From CAWHOW01 sp050013795 (lineage in GTDB: Bacteria > Bacteroidota > Bacteroidia > Bacteroidales > CG2-30-32-10), in contig JBEKEO010000018.1 in NCBI GenBank assembly GCA_050013795.1, forward strand, positions 1 to 28,716: DNA of 28,716 nucleotides, read 5' to 3'. A program made the translations under genes and the position numbers. Of the stretch, positions 15,252 through 23,126 are shown piece by piece. Numbering within the stretch: the stretch's first letter is position 1; every line of letters begins with the position of its first letter. The notes below the pieces were generated by a model. It ran no database searches. It saw nothing but the letters and a program-made list of their open reading frames with translations, and was not told the origin of the DNA.

Positions 15252-15259
15252 TACTTTTG
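15252..15259 (+). promoter_or_regulatory. -7 box for the 15283 gene and heptose kinase
   Basis: TACTTTTG matches TAnnTTTG, 23 bp before the ATG at 15283. No clear -33 element. Confidence 0.45.
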
Positions 15260-15282
15260 CAACTGAAATCACTACTGAGAAT

Positions 15283-15918
15283 ATGAGCAACTTCTCCCTT
15301 GCATTAATATTAGGAATTTCGGTAATTGCCATTGCCGGAGGACTTACATTGCTTATAATCGGGCTTATTCAGAATAAATCAAAGCTGTGGGTACCCGGGC
15401 TTACAGTGTTTGTTATTGCTTTTATCATTGGAATTATTGGAGCAATTTTTAGTTTCAGGAATTTGATAGTTAACATTGCTCATAATACTGAAAAGTTTAA
15501 AAATCATATAAATCATTACCATAATAGCAATATCTTTTCCGACACTACTTATGATATGAATACGCCGGTAGATTCAACATTCTCCGAACAGGTTTCGGGT
15601 TTTGTAAATGATACCGATAACAGCCTTATTTATATTAAAGTCTTCCCGAAAAAGGAATTATCAGCTAAGGGTTTAATTGTTAAGAAGGTCAATAAAGACA
15701 ATATCGGCAGCAAAGTTATTTCGCTTATGCTTAGTTTCCACAAGGATTTTAACATAAATATCAAACTTACTGCCTTTGATTATAAGAAGAAGAAATTAGG
15801 CAGCAGCCAGATTAAAGTAAATAGAAAAGAAGGTGAGATTTCGAGTATGAATTTCTCTTTTCCAGATGATGTTAACCTTTCACTTACAGATTATTGCACG
15901 CTGACGGAAGCGGATTAA
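15283..15918 (+). CDS. Two-helix membrane protein with beta-rich soluble domain
   Basis: Not a family I can name. The 211 residues begin with two membrane helices (about 7-29 and 36-59) in the same layout as the Cys-rich protein just upstream: short N-terminus, helix, polar loop of about eight residues, helix. After that comes a linker rich in His, Asn and Ser (HNTEKFKNHINHYHNSN) and a domain of about 110 residues with alternating hydrophobic strands (LIYIKVFPKKEL, INIKLTAFDYKKKKLGSSQI). The two neighbours may be paralogues that received different tails. The heptose kinase gene starts 18 bp after its stop and is probably on the same transcript. Confidence 0.8.
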   Translation: MSNFSLALILGISVIAIAGGLTLLIIGLIQNKSKLWVPGLTVFVIAFIIGIIGAIFSFRNLIVNIAHNTEKFKNHINHYHNSNIFSDTTYDMNTPVDSTFSEQVSGFVNDTDNSLIYIKVFPKKELSAKGLIVKKVNKDNIGSKVISLMLSFHKDFNINIKLTAFDYKKKKLGSSQIKVNRKEGEISSMNFSFPDDVNLSLTDYCTLTEAD

Positions 15919-15936
15919 ATTAAAACTTCAACAATT

Positions 15937-16959
15937 ATGGCAAACAAAGAAATTCATGATATATTCAACAGCTTTAATTCACTGAAAGCTTTAGTTATAG
16001 GCGATGTAATGGTTGATTCATACCTGTGGGGAAAGGTGGAACGCATTTCGCCCGAAGCGCCTGTTCCCATTGTTGCCGTTAACAAGCGCGAAAACAGGCT
16101 TGGCGGCGCTGCCAATGTGGCGCTGAACATACAGGCGCTTGGCGCAACCCCTATACTCTGCAGTATAGTTGGTGATGAATCCAAAGGCGAATCCTTTATT
16201 GAACTTCTGCAGAAACAGGATATGACGGATGAGGGAATTATTAAAAGCCCGAACAGAATAACCACAACAAAATTCCGTATCATAGGCAATCATTCCCAGA
16301 TGCTTAGGGTGGACGAGGAAGTTGAACATGATTTAACCGAAAAAGAAACCATACTGCTATTTGAACGCATTGAAAAAATTGTTGAAAATAAAAAGATTGA
16401 CGTAATAATTTTTGAAGATTACGATAAAGGCATTATTACCCCTTTGCTTATTTCGAAAGTTACCGAACTGGCCCGCAGAAAAAACATACCCGTTGTTGCC
16501 GATCCCAAAAAGAAGAACTTTAAACATTATATAGGCATTTCACTGTTCAAACCAAACCTTAAAGAACTGAATGAAGGCTTAAAACTCGACCTTACCATTA
16601 GCAACCTGACTGAATTGAGCGTCGTAATTGATAAGCTTCACGAAGAAAAAGACATAGCTACCATTATGGTCACTTTATCGGAAGCCGGTATTTACATTAG
16701 TAAGAGAAACACAAACAATAAAAACAGCACTAACAGCAAAATTATTCCCGCTCACATAAGAAACATTGCCGATGTTTCGGGCGCAGGCGATACGGTTATT
16801 TCGGTGGCTTCGCTTTGCCTTGCCCTTAACCTTGATATACATTTAATAGCTTCGCTGGCTAACCTTGCAGGTGGTTTGGTTTGCGAAGAAGTTGGCGTGG
16901 TGCCCATTAACAAGCAAAAGCTTATTGCCGAAGCCCTGCAACTATTTAATGGGAAATAA
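15937..16959 (+). CDS. D-glycero-beta-D-manno-heptose-7-phosphate kinase (RfaE1/HldE N-terminal type)
   Basis: PfkB-family sugar kinase that phosphorylates heptose-7-phosphate at C1 on the way to ADP-heptose for lipopolysaccharide. The 340 residues have GDVMVDSYLWGKVERISPEA (22-41) and NRLGGAANVALNIQALG (53-69), both diagnostic of the RfaE domain I subgroup, and the PfkB signature DVSGAGDT (279-286) with D285 as the catalytic base. The separate nucleotidyltransferase domain found fused in E. coli HldE is absent, so the partner must be encoded elsewhere. A short insertion, KRNTNNKNSTNSK, near 252-264 precedes the last lobe. The reaction is inferred from the subgroup. Confidence 0.9.
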   Translation: MANKEIHDIFNSFNSLKALVIGDVMVDSYLWGKVERISPEAPVPIVAVNKRENRLGGAANVALNIQALGATPILCSIVGDESKGESFIELLQKQDMTDEGIIKSPNRITTTKFRIIGNHSQMLRVDEEVEHDLTEKETILLFERIEKIVENKKIDVIIFEDYDKGIITPLLISKVTELARRKNIPVVADPKKKNFKHYIGISLFKPNLKELNEGLKLDLTISNLTELSVVIDKLHEEKDIATIMVTLSEAGIYISKRNTNNKNSTNSKIIPAHIRNIADVSGAGDTVISVASLCLALNLDIHLIASLANLAGGLVCEEVGVVPINKQKLIAEALQLFNGK

Positions 16960-17069
16960 GTGGAGTGCTTAACATTTGCCTGACTCATCATTAAAATTAT
17001 CTGCAATACATTCACACTAAGGAAAGGTTTATCCTCATCTCCATGGCTATCAGCATGGCTGGCGAAGGA

Positions 17070-17321
17070 ATAGCCACAAACTTTCCGGCTATAGCCACAA
17101 ACTTTCTGGGAATAGCCAGAGAATATCTGGCTATAGCCACACGACAGCTGGGAGTAGCCAGAGAATGTCTGGCTATAGCCACACGACAACTGGGAATAGC
17201 CAGAGAACATCTGGCTATAGCCACACGACAGCTGGGAGTAGCCAGAGAATGTCTGGCTATAGCCACACGACAACTGGGAATAGCCAGAGAACACCTGGCT
17301 ATAGCCAGAAACTTTAAATGA
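17070..17321. repeat. 21-bp tandem array 2, 12 units in alternating A/B order
   Basis: Twelve consecutive 21-bp units, mostly beginning ATAGCC. From 17112 two types alternate: A (ATAGCCAGAGAAT then TCTGGCT) and B (ATAGCCACACGACA then CTGGGA), making a 42-bp higher-order repeat. Each A unit holds an inverted repeat AGCCAGA / TCTGGCT, and A-to-B junctions form the 12-bp palindrome TGGCTATAGCCA. The array starts 110 bp after the heptose kinase gene and ends 163 bp before ubiE. Open frames on both strands exist only because the unit length is a multiple of three; the longest minus-strand one runs into the kinase gene. The rest of 16960-17484 holds no gene. Confidence 0.95.
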
Positions 17322-17444
17322 ATAGACTGAAATTTGGGGAATTAGTATATTTGCTTTGGTTTGTTTCTCCATTTCTTCAAATAACTAACAACCCCCGCCT
17401 GATAACTTTCAACTTTACAAACTTTTCACTTTATAAACTTTAAG

Positions 17445-17452
17445 TACTTTTG
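17445..17452 (+). promoter_or_regulatory. -7 box for ubiE
   Basis: TACTTTTG matches TAnnTTTG, 32 bp before the ATG at 17485. Another match, TATATTTG, lies at 17346-17353. Neither has a well-placed -33 TTTG. Confidence 0.45.
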
Positions 17453-17484
17453 CGCACTTTAAATACTTTAGGCAGTTTTTCCGA

Positions 17485-18207
17485 ATGAAAGAACCGGCAA
17501 AGGGAGTGAAATACAGTCCGCAGCAAGTTGATGTGAAGCAAATGTTTGGCGACATTGCTCCCCGCTACGATTTCCTGAATCATTTCCTTTCGGCAGGCAT
17601 GGATAAGCGCTGGAGGAAGAAAACCATCAACATGCTAACCCCATACCAACCCAAACAAATACTTGATATTGCCACCGGCACTGCCGACCTTGCCATTGAA
17701 GCTATGAAACTTAATCCGGATATGATCACAGGCATAGATATTACCGAAGAAATGCTGATACGTGCAGCCGTAAAGATTGAAAAGAAGAATCTCAAAAGCA
17801 AGATAACACTTCGGCAAGCCCGTTCAGAAGAACTCCCCTTTACCGATGCATCATTCGATGTGGTTATGGTAGCTTTCGGGGTTAGAAATTTCTTTTACCT
17901 TAAAAAAGGGCTGGATGAAATGTTCCGTGTGCTGAAAAAGGGTGGAGTTGTTGCCATACTTGAATTCTCGGTTCCATCAGCTTTTCCAATAAAGCAGTTA
18001 TATAAGTTCTATTTCAGGAGAATACTGCCTGTGATGGGGAAAATAGTGTCGAAAAGCAAGACGGCTTATACCTATCTGCCGGAAACAGTGCTTTCTTTTC
18101 CGCAGGGAAGGGAATTTACAGCATTACTGGAAAAGACTGGCTTTGTCAATACCCGCTTTACAAGGTTAAGCATGGGAATTTGCAGTATTTACATAGCAGA
18201 GAAATAA
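17485..18207 (+). CDS. ubiE: Demethylmenaquinone methyltransferase UbiE/MenG
   Basis: SAM-dependent methyltransferase for the last step of menaquinone synthesis. The 240-residue protein has the family N-terminus with VKQMFGDIAPRYDFLNHFLS (17-36), the SAM-binding motif I ILDIATGTA (59-67), RSEELPFTDASFDVVMVAFGVRNF in the middle (motif II/III), and the C-terminal YTYLPETVLSFPQGREF, all characteristic of UbiE/MenG. Length is normal. In Bacteroidota, which respire with menaquinone, the substrate is demethylmenaquinone. The next gene is porT, a neighbourhood I recall from other Bacteroidota genomes. The ATG at 17485 is well placed behind a -7 box. Confidence 0.95.
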   Translation: MKEPAKGVKYSPQQVDVKQMFGDIAPRYDFLNHFLSAGMDKRWRKKTINMLTPYQPKQILDIATGTADLAIEAMKLNPDMITGIDITEEMLIRAAVKIEKKNLKSKITLRQARSEELPFTDASFDVVMVAFGVRNFFYLKKGLDEMFRVLKKGGVVAILEFSVPSAFPIKQLYKFYFRRILPVMGKIVSKSKTAYTYLPETVLSFPQGREFTALLEKTGFVNTRFTRLSMGICSIYIAEK

Positions 18208-18327
18208 GAACAGGGCAAAATGGAAATAACATTTTTAGAAAATTGTCGTTTAAATATAACAGAAAAACATAGTATCTCATAATAAAAACCTGATTCAACC
18301 GTTAAGGGAGAAATTTATACTGAATTA

Positions 18328-19080
18328 TTGAAGAAAAGCATTTTATATTTATCCATTTTACTTTGCATTTTATTTACAGGGATGCAGAAAGTTGTTTTTG
18401 CCCAAGATTATACGCCGGGTTTAGGACGCTCTCCGCAAATACAAAATCTTCCCAGATATGATATAAACCCATATCATTTCGGCTTTGTACTCGCTGTTAA
18501 CAAGATGGATTTTACCATACATCGTACTCCTGATTATAAGTCGCTCGATTCGCTTCGTACTATTACCTCAACGCCTCAGTGGGGGTTTAACATCGGAATA
18601 GTTTCCAATCTGCGGCTTGGAACATATACCGACTTACGTTTTGTTCCCACTTTATCTTTTGGCAACAGGGCGCTTAATTATACAATCATGCAAAACCATG
18701 ATAGTATCCTAGTGTCCTACACAAAAAATACAGAATCAACATATCTTGATTTCCCTTTAATGTTTAAATATAAATCAAAGCGCCTGAATAATTTCAGTGC
18801 TTATGTTATAGGAGGTTTTCAATATAGTATTGATTTAGCTTCACAGGCCAAGAAAGTCAATAAGCCAAACCAGGAATATGTGCTTAAGCTTAAGGAGAAT
18901 GATATATTATACCAGATGGGTGTGGGTTTCGATTTTTATACGGTATATTTTAAGTTTGCTATTGAATTAAAGATGTCTTATGGTTTATACGACCTGCTAC
19001 AACATGATAATACCGTTTATACAGAGGGGATAGAGCATTTGAATTCAAAAATATTTCAGTTATCTTTCCTGTTTGAATGA
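18328..19080 (+). CDS. porT: PorT family outer-membrane beta-barrel protein
   Basis: PorT is an outer-membrane beta-barrel protein needed for the type IX secretion system and gliding in Bacteroidota. The 250-residue product has a signal peptide (1-25, MKKSILYLSILL to VVFA) and then an alternating beta pattern with aromatic belt residues (HFGFVLAVNKMDF, WGFNIGIVSNLRLG, TDLRFVPTLSFGNRALNY, STYLDFPLMFKYKS, YVIGGFQYSIDLA), ending in phenylalanine (FLFE), the usual last strand of a barrel. The start is the TTG at 18328; it gives a full signal peptide and there is no suitable ATG. The call rests on the fold, the position after ubiE and the conserved internal motifs. Confidence 0.83.
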   Translation: MKKSILYLSILLCILFTGMQKVVFAQDYTPGLGRSPQIQNLPRYDINPYHFGFVLAVNKMDFTIHRTPDYKSLDSLRTITSTPQWGFNIGIVSNLRLGTYTDLRFVPTLSFGNRALNYTIMQNHDSILVSYTKNTESTYLDFPLMFKYKSKRLNNFSAYVIGGFQYSIDLASQAKKVNKPNQEYVLKLKENDILYQMGVGFDFYTVYFKFAIELKMSYGLYDLLQHDNTVYTEGIEHLNSKIFQLSFLFE

Positions 19081-19101
19081 AAATGTAAGCATACCTGCTT
19101 C

Positions 19102-20649
19102 ATGAAAATTGTTGAAATTGATATTCCCCCTTACAATACTTCTGTTGAAAAGGACTGGAAAGGTTTAGTTGCGAAGAAAATCAATATTCCGGTTGATTCA
19201 ATTAGTGGAGCAAAGCTTGTAAAGCGTTCCATTGATGCACGCAAGCAGAGGATACTGATACATCATGTGTTTGAAGTGTATTCCGAAGGTGAGCTTCCCG
19301 TAAAGCTTTATTCTTTTAATTATAAGCACATTAATGATAAAGCCCGTGTTATAATTGTTGGCTCGGGTCCCGCAGGATTATTTGCTGCATTACGCCTTAT
19401 TGAACTGGGTATTAAACCTGTAATTTTAGACAGGGGCAAGCCTGTAGAGGAGCGTAAAACCGATATTGCCGCCATTAATAAAAGCAGGTTTATCAATCCC
19501 GATTCCAATTACTGCTTTGGCGAAGGCGGAGCCGGAACTTACTCCGATGGCAAGCTTTATACCCGCTCCACAAAGCGCGGTGATGTTAACCGCATCCTTA
19601 ATATTTTCCATGCTAATGGCGCTATTCAGGATATACTTGTTGATGCCCACCCGCATATTGGTACCGATAAACTTCCTGCAATCATTGCTTCCATAAGAAA
19701 CCAAATACTAAATTGCGGGGGCGAAATACATTTCGGAGAGAGAGTAAATAATATTATTGTAAGAGATGGCGCTACTAAAGGAGTGACAACAAGCAGCGGA
19801 AATACTTTTGAAGGAAAAGCTGTTATTCTTGCCACTGGTCATTCAGCCACAGATATTTATGAGATGCTGAATTTGGCAAACATCCTGCTCGAAGCGAAAT
19901 CTTTTGCAATAGGGGTTAGGATAGAGCATTCCCAACAACTAATTGATAATATTCAATATCATGGTGTTAAAAGGGGAGATTTTCTGCCGGCAGCCACTTA
20001 TAATTTGGTGAGCCAGGTGGAAGGGAAAGGCGTATTCTCTTTTTGCATGTGCCCCGGAGGAAGCATTGTAACAGCATCTACTTCGCCCGATGAACTTGTG
20101 CTCAATGGCATGTCGAATTCGCGCAGGAACCTTCCTTATGCAAATTCAGGAATAGTTGTCACCGTTGATGAGGAGGATATAAAAGGATTTGATGGAGTTC
20201 TTGCCGGTCTTCATTTCAGGGAAAAGCTGGAAAAAGATGCATTTGCTGCAGGAGGTAGCAATCTTACTGCTCCTGCCCAAAGGATGATGGATTTTGTTGA
20301 AGGGAAAATATCTTCGCAGTTTCCCGAAACATCCTATTTCCCGGGGCTTAAAAGTGTTCCTTTGAATGAACTGCTGCCTGCTTTTGTTTCAAAACGACTG
20401 AAGAGGGCATTTACAACCTTCAATAATAAAATGAAGGGATTTTATACAAACGAAGCTATACTGCTGGGCGTGGAAACGCGCACCTCCTCCCCTGTCCGCA
20501 TTCCCCGTCATGCTGAAACACTTGAACATATCCAGATAGCTGACCTTTTCCCCTGCGGCGAAGGGGCCGGTTATTCGGGAGGCATCGTTTCTTCTGCCAT
20601 TGATGGCGAACGATGTGCTGAAGCAGTGGCTAAAAAAATCCTTATTTGA
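19102..20649 (+). CDS. FAD-dependent dehydrogenase, COG2509 family
   Basis: Flavoprotein of 515 residues with an N-terminal domain (about 1-80) that is rich in Lys and resembles a small alpha/beta module, then the FAD-binding Rossmann fold ARVIIVGSGPAGLFAALRLI (81-100; GSGPAG at 87-92) and the E/D-type second strand ending at D110. Further markers are CFGEGGAGTYSDGKLYTR (about 138-155), EGKAVILATGHSATD and, at the C-terminus, FPCGEGAGYSGGIVSSAIDG, the second FAD contact. This is the uncharacterised COG2509 type; it is not thioredoxin reductase, since no CxxC is seen. It starts 21 bp after porT and is probably co-transcribed with it. Confidence 0.9.
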   Translation: MKIVEIDIPPYNTSVEKDWKGLVAKKINIPVDSISGAKLVKRSIDARKQRILIHHVFEVYSEGELPVKLYSFNYKHINDKARVIIVGSGPAGLFAALRLIELGIKPVILDRGKPVEERKTDIAAINKSRFINPDSNYCFGEGGAGTYSDGKLYTRSTKRGDVNRILNIFHANGAIQDILVDAHPHIGTDKLPAIIASIRNQILNCGGEIHFGERVNNIIVRDGATKGVTTSSGNTFEGKAVILATGHSATDIYEMLNLANILLEAKSFAIGVRIEHSQQLIDNIQYHGVKRGDFLPAATYNLVSQVEGKGVFSFCMCPGGSIVTASTSPDELVLNGMSNSRRNLPYANSGIVVTVDEEDIKGFDGVLAGLHFREKLEKDAFAAGGSNLTAPAQRMMDFVEGKISSQFPETSYFPGLKSVPLNELLPAFVSKRLKRAFTTFNNKMKGFYTNEAILLGVETRTSSPVRIPRHAETLEHIQIADLFPCGEGAGYSGGIVSSAIDGERCAEAVAKKILI

Positions 20650-20672
20650 GCCGACTTTTAGTTATTTTATTT

Positions 20673-20680
20673 TACCTTTG
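20673..20680 (+). promoter_or_regulatory. -7 box for the 20704 gene
   Basis: TACCTTTG matches TAnnTTTG. A TTTG at 20645-20648 is 24 bp upstream, slightly longer than the usual spacing. A start point near 20687 would leave almost no leader for the TTG at 20692, favouring the ATG at 20704. Confidence 0.5.
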
Positions 20681-20703
20681 TTAAATATAAATTGAAGAAA
20701 GAT

Positions 20704-21399
20704 ATGACCGACGATGAAATGAAAAAGCTTCCGCTTGTTGAGAAGATAGCCGAAAAGGGGGGGATGAAACTGGATGTGTACAATAGCACCTTTGAATCCT
20801 TCCAGGATCTGAAAAGCATTGCGAAGGACATGATCGAAACGCTGAAGAAAAAAGTCACCAAGAGCGAAGGGCGCATTCAGTTCAACTATACGGATAAAGG
20901 AGAATTTGAATCCAGCCTTAAGTTCGGCGGCGATATGCTGGTTTTGACCATGCATACCAATGTTTTCGAATTCCCGCGCGAACACGATATCATGAACCTT
21001 TCCTACATCAAACAGGATATTACCCGTTCCTACTGCGGCATTATCAATATGTATAATTTCCTTGCCGATTCGCTGAAATACAATCGCGTGAACGACTTAG
21101 GTTATCTGGTTGCACGTATCTTCATCAATCGTGAGTATCATTACTTTGTTGAAGGCAAAAGGCAGATTGGGTTAATGTATAACAACTTTGCCAAAGCCAA
21201 GATAGACCGTAACGCCCTGAAAAAAATACTCGAAACGGCTATTTCCTACTGCGTTGATTTCGATCTGCTGACACCTATTTACGACAGTATAAAAGTGGTT
21301 AGTGTTTCTGAAATGCTCGAAAACTCAATGAACCTTAACCTGAAAACAGGCAAACGCCTTGGTTTCCGTTTCCAGGTTGATAATGATGATTCGGAGTAA
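20704..21399 (+). CDS. Conserved hypothetical protein
   Basis: A 231-residue cytosolic protein without signal peptide or membrane segment. It begins MTDDEMKKLPLVEKIAEKGG; the core includes the strand-rich GRIQFNYTDKGEFESSLKFGG and LVLTMHTNVFEFPREHDI and a helical second half (YCGIINMYNFLADSLKYNRV, ALKKILETAISYCVDFDLLT). I have the impression it is widespread in Bacteroidota but I know no function. Codon use is like that of the core genes. A TTG at 20692 would add four residues (MKKD); I chose the ATG because of the promoter position. A 21-bp array starts 69 bp after its stop. Confidence 0.82.
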   Translation: MTDDEMKKLPLVEKIAEKGGMKLDVYNSTFESFQDLKSIAKDMIETLKKKVTKSEGRIQFNYTDKGEFESSLKFGGDMLVLTMHTNVFEFPREHDIMNLSYIKQDITRSYCGIINMYNFLADSLKYNRVNDLGYLVARIFINREYHYFVEGKRQIGLMYNNFAKAKIDRNALKKILETAISYCVDFDLLTPIYDSIKVVSVSEMLENSMNLNLKTGKRLGFRFQVDNDDSE

Positions 21400-21468
21400 C
21401 TCCCTGATTACAGCACAACTGTAAATATTAACATTGCATAAGTTTTAGCCATTTCGGGGATAGATTTT

Positions 21469-21636
21469 GCCGCGTGCGCAATAGAAAATGCCGCGTGCGC
21501 AACAGAAAATGCCGCGTGCGCAACTGCGGATGAGACGTGCGCATGTGCGGATGAGGCGTGCGCAACTGCGGATGCAACATGCGCATGTGCGGATATGGTG
21601 TGCGCAATAGAAAATGCCGCTCGCACAACAGTGTAA
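21469..21636. repeat. 21-bp tandem array 3, 8 units
   Basis: Eight consecutive 21-bp units, several beginning GCCGCGTGCGCAA; six contain the palindrome TGCGCA within GTGCGCA and one has ATGCGCAT, while the last is degenerate (TCGCACA). Two endings alternate or mix: TAGAAAAT or CAGAAAAT, and CTGCGGAT or TGTGCGGAT. GC content is higher than the surroundings. The array lies between the 20704 gene and the 3' end of gapA. Cysteine- or alanine-rich heptapeptide frames on the minus strand lack ATG starts in a sensible place. Confidence 0.95.
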
Positions 21637-21642
21637 AATCCT

Positions 21643-21673
21643 TTTGCAAGAGAAATAATATTGCTTACATTTG
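21643..21673 (+). promoter_or_regulatory. Promoter-like element next to array 3
   Basis: TTTG (21643-21646), a 19-bp spacer and TACATTTG (21666-21673). This is an excellent match to the Bacteroidota consensus, 6 bp after the array, but it points to the right where no plus-strand gene follows. It could drive a short or antisense transcript into the end of gapA. Confidence 0.5.
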
Positions 21674-21724
21674 CCTACCGGCAAGGCAGTGGAGTTTGGT
21701 GTTCGATATTGGAATTTGAGAAAA

Positions 21725-21750
21725 CAAAAAAGGCCTCGATTTACGAAGCC
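21725..21750 (-). terminator. Intrinsic terminator of gapA
   Basis: On the minus strand GGCTTCG, loop TAAAT, CGAGGCC (one G-T pair) and then seven T. It lies 24 bp beyond the gapA stop. Confidence 0.9.
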
Positions 21751-21773
21751 CTTCTTAATTCAATAACTATATC

Positions 21774-22778
21774 TTACGAAATCTTCCTTACCAGGTCAAC
21801 CAGCCTTGTGGAATAACCCAATTCGTTATCGTACCAGGAAACCACTTTAATAAAATTCCCGTCGAGAACCTGTGTAAGCTGTGCATCGAAAACCGATGAA
21901 TGAGGATTGCCTATAATATCGGTGCTTACAATGGGGTCGGTACAATATTCCAGTATTCCCTTCATTGCGCCATTGGCAGCTTTCTTCATCGCCTCATTGA
22001 TTTCTTCCTTGGTTACTTTCTTTGCAAGTTCGCAGGTCAGATCAACTACCGAGCCATCGGGAGTAGGAACGCGCATGGAAAAACCATCCAGCTTCTTATC
22101 CAGTTCAGGCATTACCAAGCCAACAGCTTTAGCGGCGCCGGTCTTTGTAGGAATAATAGACATAGCGGCAGCCCTCGCCCTGCGAAGGTCCTTATGCGGA
22201 AAATCGAGTATCACCTGGTCGTTGGTATATGAGTGAATGGTATTCATCAATCCGCGAACAATGCCAAAGTTCTCGTGCAGTACTTTCACTATAGGAGCAA
22301 GGCAATTGGTGGTGCAGGAAGCATTCGAAATAAGCTTGTGTTCAGGTTTTATCTTATCGTCGTTAACGCCCAAAACAACGGTAATATCCACATCATTCTT
22401 ATCGTCGGCAGGAACCGAAAGTACCACCTTGTTAGCCCCTGCAGTAAGATGCTTGGTAAGTTTTTCCCTGTTGCGAAAAACTCCGGTTGATTCAATAACG
22501 GTGGTAACTCCAAGGTCTTTCCACGGAAGATTTGCAGGATCTTTTTCTGCAAATATCTTTATCTTCTTTCCGTTAACAATAAGGAATCCTTCTTCCGAGG
22601 AAACCTCGCCGGGAAAACGCCCGTGAACAGAGTCGTATTTAAGCAGGTGAGCAAGTGTTTTGCTGTCAGTTAAATCGTTTATTGCAACCACTTCTAAGTC
22701 GTCGTACTTCATTATCTGGCGGTAGGTAATCCTTCCAATCCTTCCAAACCCGTTGATACCAATTTTTGTTTTAGCCAT
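21774..22778 (-). CDS. gapA: Type I glyceraldehyde-3-phosphate dehydrogenase
   Basis: Glycolytic and gluconeogenic enzyme that oxidises glyceraldehyde-3-phosphate with NAD and phosphate. The 334-residue protein has the NAD-binding GINGFGRIGR (7-16), D35 in the NAD-selecting loop (INDLTD), the catalytic C155 in SNASCTTNCLAP (151-162), H182 as base, the conserved HSYTNDQ and the substrate-binding RRARAAAMSIIPTKTGAAKA. The length and all landmarks are normal, so it should be active and NAD-dependent. It is a single-gene unit with its own terminator downstream and the -7 box TAATTTTG upstream. ATG start at 22778. Confidence 0.97.
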   Translation of the reverse strand: MAKTKIGINGFGRIGRITYRQIMKYDDLEVVAINDLTDSKTLAHLLKYDSVHGRFPGEVSSEEGFLIVNGKKIKIFAEKDPANLPWKDLGVTTVIESTGVFRNREKLTKHLTAGANKVVLSVPADDKNDVDITVVLGVNDDKIKPEHKLISNASCTTNCLAPIVKVLHENFGIVRGLMNTIHSYTNDQVILDFPHKDLRRARAAAMSIIPTKTGAAKAVGLVMPELDKKLDGFSMRVPTPDGSVVDLTCELAKKVTKEEINEAMKKAANGAMKGILEYCTDPIVSTDIIGNPHSSVFDAQLTQVLDGNFIKVVSWYDNELGYSTRLVDLVRKIS

Positions 22779-22807
22779 AATTTTATCCTTTATTTAAATT
22801 CAAGGTG

Positions 22808-22815
22808 CAAAATTA
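22808..22815 (-). promoter_or_regulatory. -7 box for gapA
   Basis: The minus strand reads TAATTTTG, matching TAnnTTTG, 30 bp before the start codon. A TTTG on the minus strand at 22842-22845 is 26 bp further up, longer than usual. Confidence 0.45.
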
Positions 22816-22846
22816 CATATTTTATATTTACTTAACACCGGCAAAT

Positions 22847-22873
22847 AAAAAAAACCCCGGCATGTAACCGAGG
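22847..22873 (-). terminator. Minus-strand terminator without an assigned gene
   Basis: CCTCGG, loop TTACATG, CCGGGG (one G-T pair), then eight T on the minus strand. On the plus strand one pair becomes a C-A mismatch, so the minus direction fits better. No gene lies upstream on the minus strand within 22874-23160. The rest of that stretch is AT-rich with no reading frame or tRNA seen. Confidence 0.7.
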
Positions 22874-23126
22874 CTTTCCGCTTAACCAACACGCATCTTT
22901 ATCTGAGCAAAGTAATTTTTCCAAAAAGGAGATTTATTCTGTTTTTCATTAAATGTAATTACACTTATAATATAAAGACATATTAAATGCTCATTGGGTT
23001 GCCTTGAAAAAGAAATAAATTATATTGATTACAAGAGATTTTATTCTTTTGCCATTAGCTATTTCTATAAAAATTAATGATTTGCATATTAAACAACAAA
23101 TATTCAAAATAATATTTTTACCAAAA

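Noticed and set aside
16752..17372. Minus-strand frame with GYSQ repeats, ATG start
   Set aside because: It runs antisense through array 2 into the 3' end of the heptose kinase gene, and its C-terminal third is an unrelated shadow of that gene.
21408..21684. Minus-strand Ala- or Cys-rich repeat frames over array 3
   Set aside because: Three overlapping frames are all open, as expected from 21-bp units. None has a credible start or a downstream domain.
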